Source: Devosia sp. (lineage in GTDB: Bacteria; Pseudomonadota; Alphaproteobacteria; Rhizobiales; Devosiaceae). Taken from it: a stretch of 64,000 nucleotides of DNA. This document shows, piece by piece, positions 24,748 through 33,648 of this stretch. A program made the translations under genes and the position numbers. Under the pieces are notes generated by a model. The model saw only the letters and a program-made list of their open reading frames with translations. It ran no database searches and was not told the DNA's origin. Position 1 is the first letter of the stretch. The number at the start of each line of letters is the position of its first letter. The stretch lies in NCBI RefSeq assembly GCF_017744655.1, contig NZ_JAGIAW010000014.1, forward strand, positions 62,001 to 126,000, written 5' to 3'.

Positions 24748-26244
24748 ATGAAGTGGTTTTGGATCTGGTGGTTGGGAATGGCCCTGCTCGGCACGGCGGG
24801 CCTCGGCTTTTATCGCCAGGTGACCCTGCTCGGCGCGCTGGAACAGGCCAGCTCGACCCTGGCCGCTGAAGCCGCACAACGCGCCGATCAGCATGATGCG
24901 CATCTGACAGCGCTCTCCGCCATTGCCCAGGCGAACAAAACCGACAACAGCGCCTTTCTCGAAGTCGCCACGACAATCCTGCGCTTTTATCCGCGCATCG
25001 ATGAAATCCAGCTCGTACCGCTTGATGGTATGGCGCCAATGGCCGGCACAAAGCCGCTGGAACCCGACCTCGCCGAAGCGATCCAGTCAGCAGCGGCAGC
25101 TTCGACTGGCCAGACCGCCCTCCTCACCGCGCCCGAGCGCCCCGGCCACTACCTTATGGTCAAGCGCAGCCCAAACGACGACGCGGCGCGGGACGGATTG
25201 ATGCTTGCCGTCGATGTCGCCCAATTGCTCGCCTCCGACGCAGCATTCTGGCGCAATGGCAATGCGACCTTGCGCCTGACCATGCCGGATGGACAGGTGG
25301 TCTTCGGTCCCGCCGAGATGCCCGCCGCGTCGCAATTTTCCCGCCGCCTCGGCAGCGCCACGCAGCCGCTGCTGCTCGAAGCGGCCATGCCGGTGAGCCC
25401 CAGCCAATTGCTCCCGCTCGATAGTGTAGCGGCCATCATCTTCGGTGCGGGGCTCATCGCCGCTATCGGCTCGGCCCTGTTGCAACAGCGAACCCGCGCC
25501 CACCTTGCCGAGCGCCGCGCTGAACTCAGCGATATGGAGTCCCGCCTCGCCCACGCCGCCCGCGTCAACGCCATGGGCGAAATGGCGAGCGGCATGGCCC
25601 ACGAACTGACCCAACCGCTGACGGCCATTCTGGCCCAGGCGCAGGCGGGAAAGCACCTCCTCGCCCGGCAGGACAATGCAGCCCTCGGCAAAGTGCTTGA
25701 TGACACGGTGGGGCAGGCCCGCCGTGCCGCCGACATTCTCGAGCGTCTACGCAACTGGTCGCGTCCGCAACGTGCCCCGTCGGCGCCGGTCGATCTCGGT
25801 GCCGCAGTCCGTTCAGTGATGACCTTGCTGGGCAGCGAGGCGGCTCAACGCGCCGTCACCCTGCAACCCCGCCTTCCCACGAGGCCGGTCAGCGTCCTCG
25901 CCGATCCGGTCGAGCTGGAGCAGGTGATCTTCAACCTGCTGCGCAATGCTCTCGAGGCCGTCTCCGAGCAGGTCGAACCGTGCGAAGTCCGGATCGAACT
26001 TTCCGAAACCAATGGCGCGGCCCGGCTCGACATTGCCGATAACGGCCCGGGCATCCCCTCCGAGCTCGCGCCAAAACTGTTCACCCCTTTCACCACCACT
26101 CGACCCGATGGCACCGGCCTGGGATTAGCGCTCAGCCAAAGGCTCGTCGAACGAGCCGGTGGCGAGATCGCCTATATCCCGCAGGATCGCGGCGCGCTCT
26201 TCCGCGTGACGCTGCCTCTGGCGAAGGGGGACGCAAAAGCATGA
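24748..26244 (+). CDS. Membrane sensor histidine kinase
   Basis: A 498-residue kinase. Helix 1 (residues about 3-20, WFWIWWLGMALLGTAGLGFY) and helix 2 (about 225-245) bracket a periplasmic sensor of about 200 residues. The H-box is GMAHELTQPLTAILAQAQ with the phospho-His in AHELTQP. The ATPase domain has NLLRNALEAV, DNGPGIP and TRPDGTGLGLAL. It resembles DctB/FixL-type kinases. It overlaps the response regulator gene by ATGA. The signal is unknown, but the downstream HbpS-like protein suggests haem, iron or oxidative stress sensing. GTG 24742 is an alternative start. Confidence 0.9.
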   Translation: MKWFWIWWLGMALLGTAGLGFYRQVTLLGALEQASSTLAAEAAQRADQHDAHLTALSAIAQANKTDNSAFLEVATTILRFYPRIDEIQLVPLDGMAPMAGTKPLEPDLAEAIQSAAAASTGQTALLTAPERPGHYLMVKRSPNDDAARDGLMLAVDVAQLLASDAAFWRNGNATLRLTMPDGQVVFGPAEMPAASQFSRRLGSATQPLLLEAAMPVSPSQLLPLDSVAAIIFGAGLIAAIGSALLQQRTRAHLAERRAELSDMESRLAHAARVNAMGEMASGMAHELTQPLTAILAQAQAGKHLLARQDNAALGKVLDDTVGQARRAADILERLRNWSRPQRAPSAPVDLGAAVRSVMTLLGSEAAQRAVTLQPRLPTRPVSVLADPVELEQVIFNLLRNALEAVSEQVEPCEVRIELSETNGAARLDIADNGPGIPSELAPKLFTPFTTTRPDGTGLGLALSQRLVERAGGEIAYIPQDRGALFRVTLPLAKGDAKA

Positions 26245-26849
26245 CCCAGCCCGTCTATCTCGTCGATGACGACGAAGCCGTGCGCCAGGCGCTGAGCCTG
26301 CTGCTTTCCACCATCGGGCTCAGCGTGAAAGGCTTTGGAGACCCCACTGCATTTCTCGGCCAATTGCCCCGGCTCGAACCCGGCTGCCTGATCCTCGATA
26401 TCCGCATGCCCGCCATCAGCGGGCTCAAATTGCAGGAACAATTGCTGGCCCAGGGCATCGACTGGCCCACTATCGTGATTTCCGGCCACGGCGATATCGA
26501 AGCCTGCCGCCGCGCCTTCCGCAACGGCGCCGTCGACTTTCTCTCAAAGCCCGTCGACGAGCAGGATCTCATAGATGCCATCCAGCGCGCGCAACAGGTT
26601 CTCGACCGCAGCCTCGGCGCCAAAGCACTGCGAGCGGAGACGCTGGCACTGCTCTCGGCGCTGACGCCGCGGGAAACCGAAGTCCTGGAACGTATCGCCC
26701 AAGGGTTCTCGACCCGCGAGATCGCCGAAGGACTTGGCCTCTCCCCACGCACTGTGGACAGCCACCGCGCCGCCATCGGCCTCAAACTGGGCACGACCTC
26801 GCAGGCCGAAATGACCCGGCTCTGGCTCGAGGGGCAAGACACTCGGTAG
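26241..26849 (+). CDS. FixJ/NarL-type response regulator
   Basis: A 202-residue regulator. The receiver domain has the acidic patch DDDE (residues 9-12) and phosphoacceptor D53 (LILDIRMP). The LuxR-type helix-turn-helix is in LTPRETEVLERIAQGFSTRE and LGLSPRTVDSHRAAI (residues about 138-180). It is coupled to the kinase gene by a four-base overlap. A palindrome at its own stop codon (26842-26859) and a further half site may be its binding sites for the following gene. Confidence 0.92.
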   Translation: MTQPVYLVDDDEAVRQALSLLLSTIGLSVKGFGDPTAFLGQLPRLEPGCLILDIRMPAISGLKLQEQLLAQGIDWPTIVISGHGDIEACRRAFRNGAVDFLSKPVDEQDLIDAIQRAQQVLDRSLGAKALRAETLALLSALTPRETEVLERIAQGFSTREIAEGLGLSPRTVDSHRAAIGLKLGTTSQAEMTRLWLEGQDTR

Positions 26850-26880
26850 TTCTACCGAGACCGGCGCAAGCCCTACCGAT
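26842..26880. promoter_or_regulatory. Candidate response-regulator site
   Basis: CTCGGTAG-TT-CTACCGAG (26842-26859) is a perfect palindrome, and a third CTACCGA begins at 26873, 21 bases (two helical turns) after the one at 26852. It precedes the HbpS-like gene by about 60 bases. No T-tract follows, so a protein-binding site is more likely than a terminator. Confidence 0.45.
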
Positions 26881-26938
26881 TCATCAGGGCGCGCATGGCG
26901 ACTAGGATTTCCTCATCACCAATAGAGAGGAAATCACC

Positions 26939-27421
26939 ATGCTTCGCACCCTCGCCCTGACCGCCATGCTGCTGGTCCCCACCGCCGCTTTCGCCCAGGA
27001 TCTGCCGACGGCGCCCTACCTGCCGCTCGACCTCGCGACCTCCGCTGCCCAGGCAGCGCTCGAAGCCTGCGCTGCAGGCGGCTACAACGTCTCCGTCGCC
27101 GTAGTGGCGCGCGACGGCGCGACCAAGGTTCTCCTCAAGGCCGACATGTCTGGTCCGCACACCGGCAGCAGCGCCGAAGGCAAGGCCTTTACCGCCGCCG
27201 CTGTCGGTCGCGATGCCGGTGAACTCGCCGATTTCATCGCCGCCAACCCGAACAATAATGGCCTCCGCGACATGGATTCCCGCTTCGTCATTCAGGCCGG
27301 CGGCCTGCCGATCCGGGTCGGCGAAGCTCTGGTCGGTGGCATCGGTGTGGGCGGCGCCCCCAATGGCGGTCTCGACGCCGATTGCGCCCGCGCTGGCCTC
27401 ACCGCCATCGGCGCTGAATAA
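26939..27421 (+). CDS. Secreted GlcG/HbpS-like haem-binding protein
   Basis: A 160-residue exported protein with a signal peptide ending AAFAQ at residue 20. The mature part has the GlcG/HbpS fold signature (AAQAALEACAAGGYNVSVAVV, here residues about 36-56, and the glycine-rich GGIGVGGAPNGGLDADCARAG end). In Streptomyces reticuli HbpS binds haem and modulates the SenS/SenR two-component system. A kinase and regulator lie directly upstream here, so an accessory sensor role is plausible but inferred. A hairpin terminator follows. Confidence 0.85.
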   Translation: MLRTLALTAMLLVPTAAFAQDLPTAPYLPLDLATSAAQAALEACAAGGYNVSVAVVARDGATKVLLKADMSGPHTGSSAEGKAFTAAAVGRDAGELADFIAANPNNNGLRDMDSRFVIQAGGLPIRVGEALVGGIGVGGAPNGGLDADCARAGLTAIGAE

Positions 27422-27425
27422 GCGC

Positions 27426-27456
27426 AAAGGGGGCGGCCGTGGCTCGCCCCCTTTAT
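27426..27456 (+). terminator. Hairpin terminator after the HbpS-like gene
   Basis: AAAGGGGGCG (27426-27435) pairs perfectly with CGCCCCCTTT (27445-27454), followed by AT. It lies four bases after the stop codon; the arms supply the A-rich and T-rich flanks. Confidence 0.75.
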
Positions 27457-27547
27457 CCCTGCACAATTTTCAGGCGACCTGCACATTTGATTGCCTTCCC
27501 CAGTGACTTCAATTAAACAAGTCATTGCTTGGAAAATTGGAGGCGAT

Positions 27548-28972
27548 ATGTCAGATTCAGTCGAAGGCCGCTGGGCCGAAATTTTCACGCCGCGCTATGC
27601 GACCGTGACGCTGATCCTGTGCCTCGGCGTGGCGCTCCTCGCCTTCAACGCTTTCCTCGCCTCGATTTCCCTGCCGACCGCCGTGCAGGAGCTGGGCGGC
27701 GTCGCGCTGATTTCCTGGGCACTGACGCTGTTCCTCGTCTTTGCCATTGTCGGCGGTTCGGGCGCAGCTCTGCTCAAGCAGCGCCTTGGCGCTCGCACTG
27801 CTCTTCTGGTCTCCGCAGGCGTCTTCCTTCTCGGCACCGTCATCGCCGCCACGGCAACGTCCATGCCGCAGGTGCTTGTCGGCCGCGCCCTTCAGGGCCT
27901 TGGCGAAGGCGTGGTTTCGGCCATCTGCTTCGCGCTCATCCCCGAACTCTTCCCTTCCCGCCTCGTGCCCAAGGTTTTTGGCCTGCAGGCTATGATCTGG
28001 GCCATCGCGGCCTTTGGCGGCCCTGCCGCTGCCGGCATTCTCACCGAAATGGTCTCCTGGCGCGCCGCCTTCCTGGTCAACGTGCCGCTGGTACTGCTCT
28101 TTGCCTCCATGGTCGTCATCAAGGTACCGGCCCATTCCCCCGAAGACCGCGTGGTCGCTCGTTTCCCGGGATTACGACTCTTCACCATTGGCGCCGCGAT
28201 CATGCTGGTGGCCCTCGCCGCTCTCGCAGCGCCACTGCCGGCCGGGGCCTTGCTGGTCGTCGCTGCCGCCTTGCTCGTGGCCGCCGTATGGATGGATGGC
28301 CGGGCCCAAGAGCGTCTAATGCCCCGCGACGCCTTCCGCCCGATTTCGGTCGTCGGCAGCGGGCTTTGGGTGGTGCTGCTCATCAATGTCGCAGGCGCCG
28401 GCTCTGCCGTTTATCTCGTGCTCGTCGTTCAGGAAATCTGGGGCTACAAGCCCGCTTCGGCTGGCGCCCTCGCCGCTGTGCTCGCCGTCGCCTGGAGCTT
28501 TTCGGCCATCACGGTTGCCAATGTACGCAGCAAGGAAACGCGCAAGACGCTGATCCGGCTGGGGCCAGGCCTCATCGGCCTGGGACTGGTTCTGGTGTTG
28601 GCGGGTCTGCAGCTCGATCAGGTCGTCGTAGTGGTCATCGGTCAGCTCGTCATCGGCTCCGGCTTTGGCCTCCACAATGGCTACCTGAACCTCACCGTCA
28701 TGGAAGCGGCCAGCGACGAAGAGCGTGATCGCGCCTCTGGCTTGATCCCGACGACGCAATCGGCCGGCAATGCCATCGGCGCGGCGCTGGCCGGCGTTGC
28801 CGCCAATTCGGGCGGCATGGCAGTGGCAGCTTCCGCCGGCGCGGTAAAGCTGGCCATCGTCCCAGTCTATCTGCTGGGCGTCGCCACGGCTGTACTGGCG
28901 CTGGTCGCTGCGTGGCATATGGTCAGTATGGTTCGGCCGCAGGACGCCACTTCGAGCTTCGCAGCCCACTAA
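27548..28972 (+). CDS. MFS transporter, DHA2-like
   Basis: A 474-residue protein with about 12-14 membrane helices. The N-half motifs LPTAVQELGG and GRALQGLGEGVVSAICFALI fit drug:H+ antiporters (EmrB/QacA-like, motif C region GGPAAAGILTE). The start 27548 is set by GGAGG nine bases upstream. Substrate unknown. Its stop codon overlaps that of the convergent udh gene (28969-28972). Confidence 0.85.
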   Translation: MSDSVEGRWAEIFTPRYATVTLILCLGVALLAFNAFLASISLPTAVQELGGVALISWALTLFLVFAIVGGSGAALLKQRLGARTALLVSAGVFLLGTVIAATATSMPQVLVGRALQGLGEGVVSAICFALIPELFPSRLVPKVFGLQAMIWAIAAFGGPAAAGILTEMVSWRAAFLVNVPLVLLFASMVVIKVPAHSPEDRVVARFPGLRLFTIGAAIMLVALAALAAPLPAGALLVVAAALLVAAVWMDGRAQERLMPRDAFRPISVVGSGLWVVLLINVAGAGSAVYLVLVVQEIWGYKPASAGALAAVLAVAWSFSAITVANVRSKETRKTLIRLGPGLIGLGLVLVLAGLQLDQVVVVVIGQLVIGSGFGLHNGYLNLTVMEAASDEERDRASGLIPTTQSAGNAIGAALAGVAANSGGMAVAASAGAVKLAIVPVYLLGVATAVLALVAAWHMVSMVRPQDATSSFAAH

Positions 28973-29766
28973 AGGTCGGACTTGTCGTCCTGATGGCCCC
29001 AGGTCGAAAAAGCCCCGCCGAGGAGACGGTTGCGCGGATCGGTTTGATCCAGCGGCGCCAGCGGGTCGGGCTTTCCCAACTCGCCCGAGCCGTGGGCCGG
29101 CGTCCAGTCGAGCCCCGGATCAGGCTCATTGACCATCATCTTCAGCGGATTGTTTGAAATACCATAGACGATCCGATGGCCGAGATCGGGCTGGTCGAGC
29201 CCGGTTTCGATCAGAGTCGCCAGATCATCGCGATTGAGCCAAAGCCGCGCCTCTCGCGGCGTGCCGGGATTACCGGCCGTGCAGATGCGGATAGCAAGGC
29301 ATTCAATGCCGAACTTGTCGAAATAGAGCCGTCCCAGCGTCTCGCCAAAAGCCTTGGAGACGGCATAGAGCGAGTCCGGACGATAAGGGGCACCGAGGTC
29401 GAGCGGCGTGTCGCTCGGCGTCGGATACATGCCGACGACGTGATAGGTCGAAGCATAGACTATACGCTTCACCCCCGCTTTGCGGGCCGATTCAAAGATA
29501 TTGTAGCTGCCGATGATATTGGCATCGAGCACGGTCTGCCACCCGGCCTCCTTGGCCATGCCGCCCAGATGCACGACGCCGGAAATATCCCGCGCCATCA
29601 GTCGGTCAACCGCCTCGCGATCCGAGAGGTCGGCGATCTCCACTGCCCCGCCGTCCTCGGCGGGCCGGATATCGGTTGCGAGTACCGCCCTGCCCTTCTG
29701 GGCAAACCAGTGGCGCATATGCGTTCCCAGCCTTCCGGAAGCGCCGGTCAGCAGAATAGTCGACAT
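28969..29766 (-). CDS. udh: NAD-dependent uronate dehydrogenase
   Basis: A 265-residue short-chain dehydrogenase, the same length as Agrobacterium Udh. Shared features are the TGASGRLG nucleotide loop (residues 7-14), VVHLGGMAKE, NIIGSYNIFESARK, the YAVSKAFGE active-site Tyr/Lys near residue 135, and LYFDKFGIECLAIRI. It oxidises D-galacturonate or D-glucuronate to the aldarolactone. AAGGAAGG precedes the start. It lies 10 bases after the ABC ATPase gene as the last gene of the importer operon, which links the importer to uronates. The SMP-30 lactonase and KdgD nearby supply later steps. Confidence 0.9.
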   Translation of the reverse strand: MSTILLTGASGRLGTHMRHWFAQKGRAVLATDIRPAEDGGAVEIADLSDREAVDRLMARDISGVVHLGGMAKEAGWQTVLDANIIGSYNIFESARKAGVKRIVYASTYHVVGMYPTPSDTPLDLGAPYRPDSLYAVSKAFGETLGRLYFDKFGIECLAIRICTAGNPGTPREARLWLNRDDLATLIETGLDQPDLGHRIVYGISNNPLKMMVNEPDPGLDWTPAHGSGELGKPDPLAPLDQTDPRNRLLGGAFSTWGHQDDKSDL

Positions 29767-29776
29767 GAAACCTTCC

Positions 29777-31450
29777 TTATTGCGGAGCGTCGGCGCGCAG
29801 GCGCGGATCGGGGCGCGGCACGGCGCCGATCAGGTTCTGCGTATATTCGTGCTGCGGCCTCTCGCAAATCTGAACCACATCGCCAACCTCGACGATTTTG
29901 CCATTCTTCATCACCGCAACCCGATCGCAGAAATAGCGGATGACCGAAATATCGTGCGAAATGAACAGGTAAGATAGGCCATATTCGGTCTGCAGGTCGC
30001 GCATCAGGTCGAGCACCTGATGGCGCAGCGACACATCCAGCGCCGAGGTCGGCTCATCGGCAATGATGAGGCGCGGCCGCACCGCCACCGCGCGCGCAAT
30101 GGAAATGCGCTGTCGCTGCCCGCCCGAAAAAGCATGCGGATAGCGATCACCGATATCGGGCGGCAGGCCAACGCGCGAAAGCAGTTCGGAAACTCGATCC
30201 ATCATCTGCCGCTCGGTCATATCGGTATTGGTCCGCAGCGGCTCCGAAATGGTCTGATAGATGGTCATGCGCGGATTGAGCGAGGAATGCGGGTCCTGAA
30301 ACACCATGCGCACTTCGCCATAAAGCGACTTCATGCCGGCCTTGTTGAGCGTCGCGATATCGACCGGCTCGCCATTGCTCGGCCAATACATCACCTGTCC
30401 CCCGGTCGGGTCATAGACCCGCAACAGCGTACGCCCCAAGGTGGTCTTCCCCGAGCCGGATTCGCCGACTACGCCGACCGTCTCGCCCTGATTAATGGTG
30501 AGGCTCACCCCATCAATGGCTTTCAGATAATTGGTGGGCCGCCCCATGAAGCCGGCATTGAGCGGGAAGTGGAGTTCGAGGTTCTCGATTTTTGCGATGG
30601 GCTTTTCCGCCACCGGACGCGGCGGGCGCGGCGCCGGGGTTTCGAGTTTCAGCACCGAGCCAAGCAGCGCCCGCGTATAGGCCTGCTGCGGACGCTCGAA
30701 GAGATCGAAGACGCCGGCCTCCTCCACCTTCTCGCCTCGGAACATGACCATGACACGATCGGCAATCTGGGCGACGACGCCCATATCATGGGTGATGAAT
30801 AGCACGGCCATGCCGCGATCCCGCTGCAATTCGCGGATCAGCGAAAGGATTTCGGCTTGCGTCGTCACATCGAGCGCCGTGGTCGGCTCATCGGCAATCA
30901 GGATTTCCGGATTGCACGAAAGCGCCATGGCGATCATCGCCCGCTGCCGCATGCCGCCTGAAAATTCGAAGGAGTAGCGATCGAGCGCTTTTTCCGGCTC
31001 AGGAATCCTCACCCTGCCCAGCAGCGCCGCCGCCCGCTTGCGCGCCTCCTCCTTGCTGATCTTTTCGTGCAGAAGGATAGTCTCGACGATCTGGTGGCCG
31101 ATCGTATGGACCGGCGACAGACTGGTCATCGGCTCCTGAAAGATCATGGCAATGCGCCGGCCGCGCACCTCGCGAATGGCGAGGCCACGGCTGCCGAGTT
31201 TCACGATGTCGACTTCGCCCGAGCCGGTATCGAGCAGGATCTGCCCGCCGGTAATGGCGCCGGGTTTCGCCACCAATTGCAGAATGGCGCGGGCGGTGAC
31301 CGATTTGCCCGAACCGCTCTCGCCCACAACGCAGAGTGTTTCACCCCGCTTGAGGTCAAAGCTGACATCTCTGACCGCATGGACCACGGATTTCTGGATC
31401 GGAAAATCGACCGAGAGATTGCGGACTTTCAGAATGGTTTCGTCTGACAT
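29777..31450 (-). CDS. Fused oligopeptide/oligosaccharide ABC transporter ATPase (two nucleotide-binding domains)
   Basis: A 557-residue protein with two Opp/Dpp-type ATPases in tandem. Domain 1 has [26 protein letters not shown] and ADEPTTALD; domain 2 has [26 protein letters not shown] and ADEPTSALD. This is the DppD-DppF pair fused in one chain. The start at 31450 is preferred over a longer frame because it begins with [10 protein letters not shown] at the ABC fold. It powers the importer formed by the next two genes. With udh downstream, the cargo is probably a hexuronate or uronide. Confidence 0.92.
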   Translation of the reverse strand: MSDETILKVRNLSVDFPIQKSVVHAVRDVSFDLKRGETLCVVGESGSGKSVTARAILQLVAKPGAITGGQILLDTGSGEVDIVKLGSRGLAIREVRGRRIAMIFQEPMTSLSPVHTIGHQIVETILLHEKISKEEARKRAAALLGRVRIPEPEKALDRYSFEFSGGMRQRAMIAMALSCNPEILIADEPTTALDVTTQAEILSLIRELQRDRGMAVLFITHDMGVVAQIADRVMVMFRGEKVEEAGVFDLFERPQQAYTRALLGSVLKLETPAPRPPRPVAEKPIAKIENLELHFPLNAGFMGRPTNYLKAIDGVSLTINQGETVGVVGESGSGKTTLGRTLLRVYDPTGGQVMYWPSNGEPVDIATLNKAGMKSLYGEVRMVFQDPHSSLNPRMTIYQTISEPLRTNTDMTERQMMDRVSELLSRVGLPPDIGDRYPHAFSGGQRQRISIARAVAVRPRLIIADEPTSALDVSLRHQVLDLMRDLQTEYGLSYLFISHDISVIRYFCDRVAVMKNGKIVEVGDVVQICERPQHEYTQNLIGAVPRPDPRLRADAPQ

Positions 31451-31457
31451 GACCGGC

Positions 31458-32609
31458 TCACTTGGCATAGGGGTCGGCAGCGTCGCGGACGCCATCGCCG
31501 AGGAAGTTAAGGGCCAGCACCGCCACGACCACGCAGACGCCCGGTACGAATTGCCATGGGGCCTGCGTGATGGCGCGCAGGTTCTGCGCGTCCTGCAAGA
31601 GCACGCCCCAGCTGACGATCGGCGGCTGCAGGCCGAGGCCGAGGAAGCTCAGTGCCGTTTCCGCGAGGATCATATTGGGGATGGCCAAAGTAATGGCGGC
31701 GATGATGTGCGAATAGAGCGAAGGCATCATGTGACGCATGATGAGGCGAAACTCGCTGACCCCGTCGAGCCGCGCGGCAATGACAAAATCCTCGCGGCGA
31801 AGACTGAGGAAGCGGCCCCGGACGACGCGGGCAATTTCCGTCCAGCCGATCAGCGAGAGAATGATCAGGATGGCGAAATAAACCTGTAGCGGTGGCCAAT
31901 CCTTTGGCATGGCGGCGGCAAGGCCAAGCCACAGCGGAATGGTCGGCACCGAGCGGATAAACTCGATGACGCGCTGAATGACCCGGTCGACAAGACCGCC
32001 CCGATAGCCGGAAATGCCGCCCAGGATCAGGCCAATGATGAGCGAGAACGTCACGCCCACAAGGCCGATCGACATGGAGATGCGCGTGCCGTGAATAGTG
32101 CGGCTCAGGAGATCGCGGCCAAGGCGATCGCCGCCGATGAGGAAGAAGGGATCAGCCTTATCCACGGGGCCGAGGAAGTGCCGATTGGCCTCCCAGATCC
32201 CCCAGAACTTGTAGGGCTGGCCTTCCACAAAAAAACCGATGGGAATGACCTTTTCCGGATCGGGCTGGAAAAGGCGCCGGAAACTCTTGGGATCGACTTG
32301 GCTCTTGTAGCCAAGAACATGCGGCGCAAAGCGCGTGCCCTCTTCGTCGGTCAGGAAGAGATGTATCTGCTGAGGCGGCGCGAAAGTGTAGCGCGGGTCG
32401 AATTTGCCGGGATCATAGGGCGCCAGAAACTCGGCAAAGGCAGCCACGAGATAGATCAACACCACGACGACGAGCGCGACCATGGCCACGCGATGGCGGC
32501 TGAACTTGTGCCAGATCAGCGCCCACTGACTGGCAGCAACGAGGCTGCCGGCATGCACCTGCTGATCGAGCAGTTCAGCATCCTTGGCGGTATCGAAGGG
32601 CGCGCTCAT
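31458..32609 (-). CDS. ABC transporter permease, DppC type
   Basis: A 383-residue permease with about six helices and a long periplasmic loop of about 100 residues after helix 1 (YDPGKFDPRYTFAPPQQIHL region), typical of permeases from sugar-type members of the peptide transporter family. The coupling loop near residue 285 reads AARLDGVSEFRLIMRHMMP. The C-terminus NFLGDGVRDAADPYAK is characteristic of DppC. It overlaps the upstream permease stop (TCATG on the plus strand, 32606-32609). Confidence 0.92.
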   Translation of the reverse strand: MSAPFDTAKDAELLDQQVHAGSLVAASQWALIWHKFSRHRVAMVALVVVVLIYLVAAFAEFLAPYDPGKFDPRYTFAPPQQIHLFLTDEEGTRFAPHVLGYKSQVDPKSFRRLFQPDPEKVIPIGFFVEGQPYKFWGIWEANRHFLGPVDKADPFFLIGGDRLGRDLLSRTIHGTRISMSIGLVGVTFSLIIGLILGGISGYRGGLVDRVIQRVIEFIRSVPTIPLWLGLAAAMPKDWPPLQVYFAILIILSLIGWTEIARVVRGRFLSLRREDFVIAARLDGVSEFRLIMRHMMPSLYSHIIAAITLAIPNMILAETALSFLGLGLQPPIVSWGVLLQDAQNLRAITQAPWQFVPGVCVVVAVLALNFLGDGVRDAADPYAK

Positions 32610-33589
32610 GACAGACGGATCCGCGGGTCGGAAATGGCAAGGAGAATGTCGGAAATAAGGGTGCCGATGAGCACCAGCCCACCGGTGAGCAGGATAAAGG
32701 CGCCGGCCAGGTACATGTCCTGGCTCTTGAGCGCCTGCAAAAGCAGGGGCCCGGCCGTGGGCAGGTTGAGAACGGTGGACACGATGAGTTCGCCGGAAAT
32801 AAGGGCCGGAAGTACCCAGCCAATGGTGGAGATGAAGGGATTGAGCGCCACGCGCACCGGATAGGTCAGCACCAGCCGGCCTTCGGGCAGGCCTTTGGCG
32901 CGGGCAGCTTCGACATAGGGCTTGTGCAGTTCATCAAGGAGATTGGCGCGCATGATGCGGGTCAGTGCCGCCGTGCTGCCAAGGCCGATGACGAGAATGG
33001 GAATCCAGGCATGCTGGAGAAAGTCCAAGACCTTTGCCAGCGAGAATGGCGCATTCTCGAAGGCGGGGGAAAAGAGCCCGCCCACCGACACCCCGAACCA
33101 CATAGTCGAAATGTAAAGAAGCACGATGGCGACGAGGAATTCGGGCACAGCCGTCGCAAGAAAGGCAAAGGTCGTCGTCAGATAATCAATGACCGAATAT
33201 TGCCGCACTGCCGAGATGATGCCGATAGGCAGGGAAACCGCCCACATGGTGATCAGCGTCAGGAAGGAGATGAGCGCCGTCATGCCCATGCGGCCCCAGA
33301 CCAATTCGGTCACCGGCTGGTTCCACTCAAAACTCTGGCCGAAATCACCGCGGGCAATGCCGCCGATCCATTTGAAATATTGCACGGCGACGTTTTCACC
33401 CAGGCCATAGCGCTCGCGCAGATTGGCGAGCACAGCGCTGTCGACGGCTTCGCCCGTCTGCGCGATCTGGGCTGCATAGGTCGAGACATAGTCGCCGGGC
33501 GGCAATTGGATGACGGTGAAGGCGAGTATCGAGATCGCAAACATGGCCGGGATCATCCCGGCAACCCGCTTGAGAATGAAGATCAGCAT
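32606..33589 (-). CDS. ABC transporter permease, DppB type
   Basis: A 327-residue permease. I place the start at 33589 (MLIFILKRVAGMIPAMFA), where the first helix begins, with AAGGGA upstream; the longer frame reads into the hairpin and binding-protein gene. Family motifs are VIQLPPGDYV, LRERYGLGENVAVQYFKWIG and EAARAKGLPEGRLVLTYPVR. It pairs with the DppC-type permease. Confidence 0.92.
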   Translation of the reverse strand: MLIFILKRVAGMIPAMFAISILAFTVIQLPPGDYVSTYAAQIAQTGEAVDSAVLANLRERYGLGENVAVQYFKWIGGIARGDFGQSFEWNQPVTELVWGRMGMTALISFLTLITMWAVSLPIGIISAVRQYSVIDYLTTTFAFLATAVPEFLVAIVLLYISTMWFGVSVGGLFSPAFENAPFSLAKVLDFLQHAWIPILVIGLGSTAALTRIMRANLLDELHKPYVEAARAKGLPEGRLVLTYPVRVALNPFISTIGWVLPALISGELIVSTVLNLPTAGPLLLQALKSQDMYLAGAFILLTGGLVLIGTLISDILLAISDPRIRLS

Positions 33590-33614
33590 GGGCAGCGATC
33601 CCTTGGTCGAGGAA

Positions 33615-33635
33615 CCCGGCCGGAAACCGGCCGGG
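33615..33635 (-). repeat. Intercistronic hairpin after the binding-protein gene
   Basis: CCCGGCCGG and CCGGCCGGG pair perfectly around a three-base loop, 14 bases past the binding-protein stop and without a T-tract. Such stems after a binding-protein gene usually protect its message from 3' decay and lower downstream expression. Confidence 0.55.
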
Positions 33636-33648
33636 CGAGAAGACAGTG

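Noticed and set aside
26842..26859. Palindrome taken as a terminator of the two-component genes
   Set aside because: It overlaps the stop codon, is short and lacks a T-tract; a protein site fits better.
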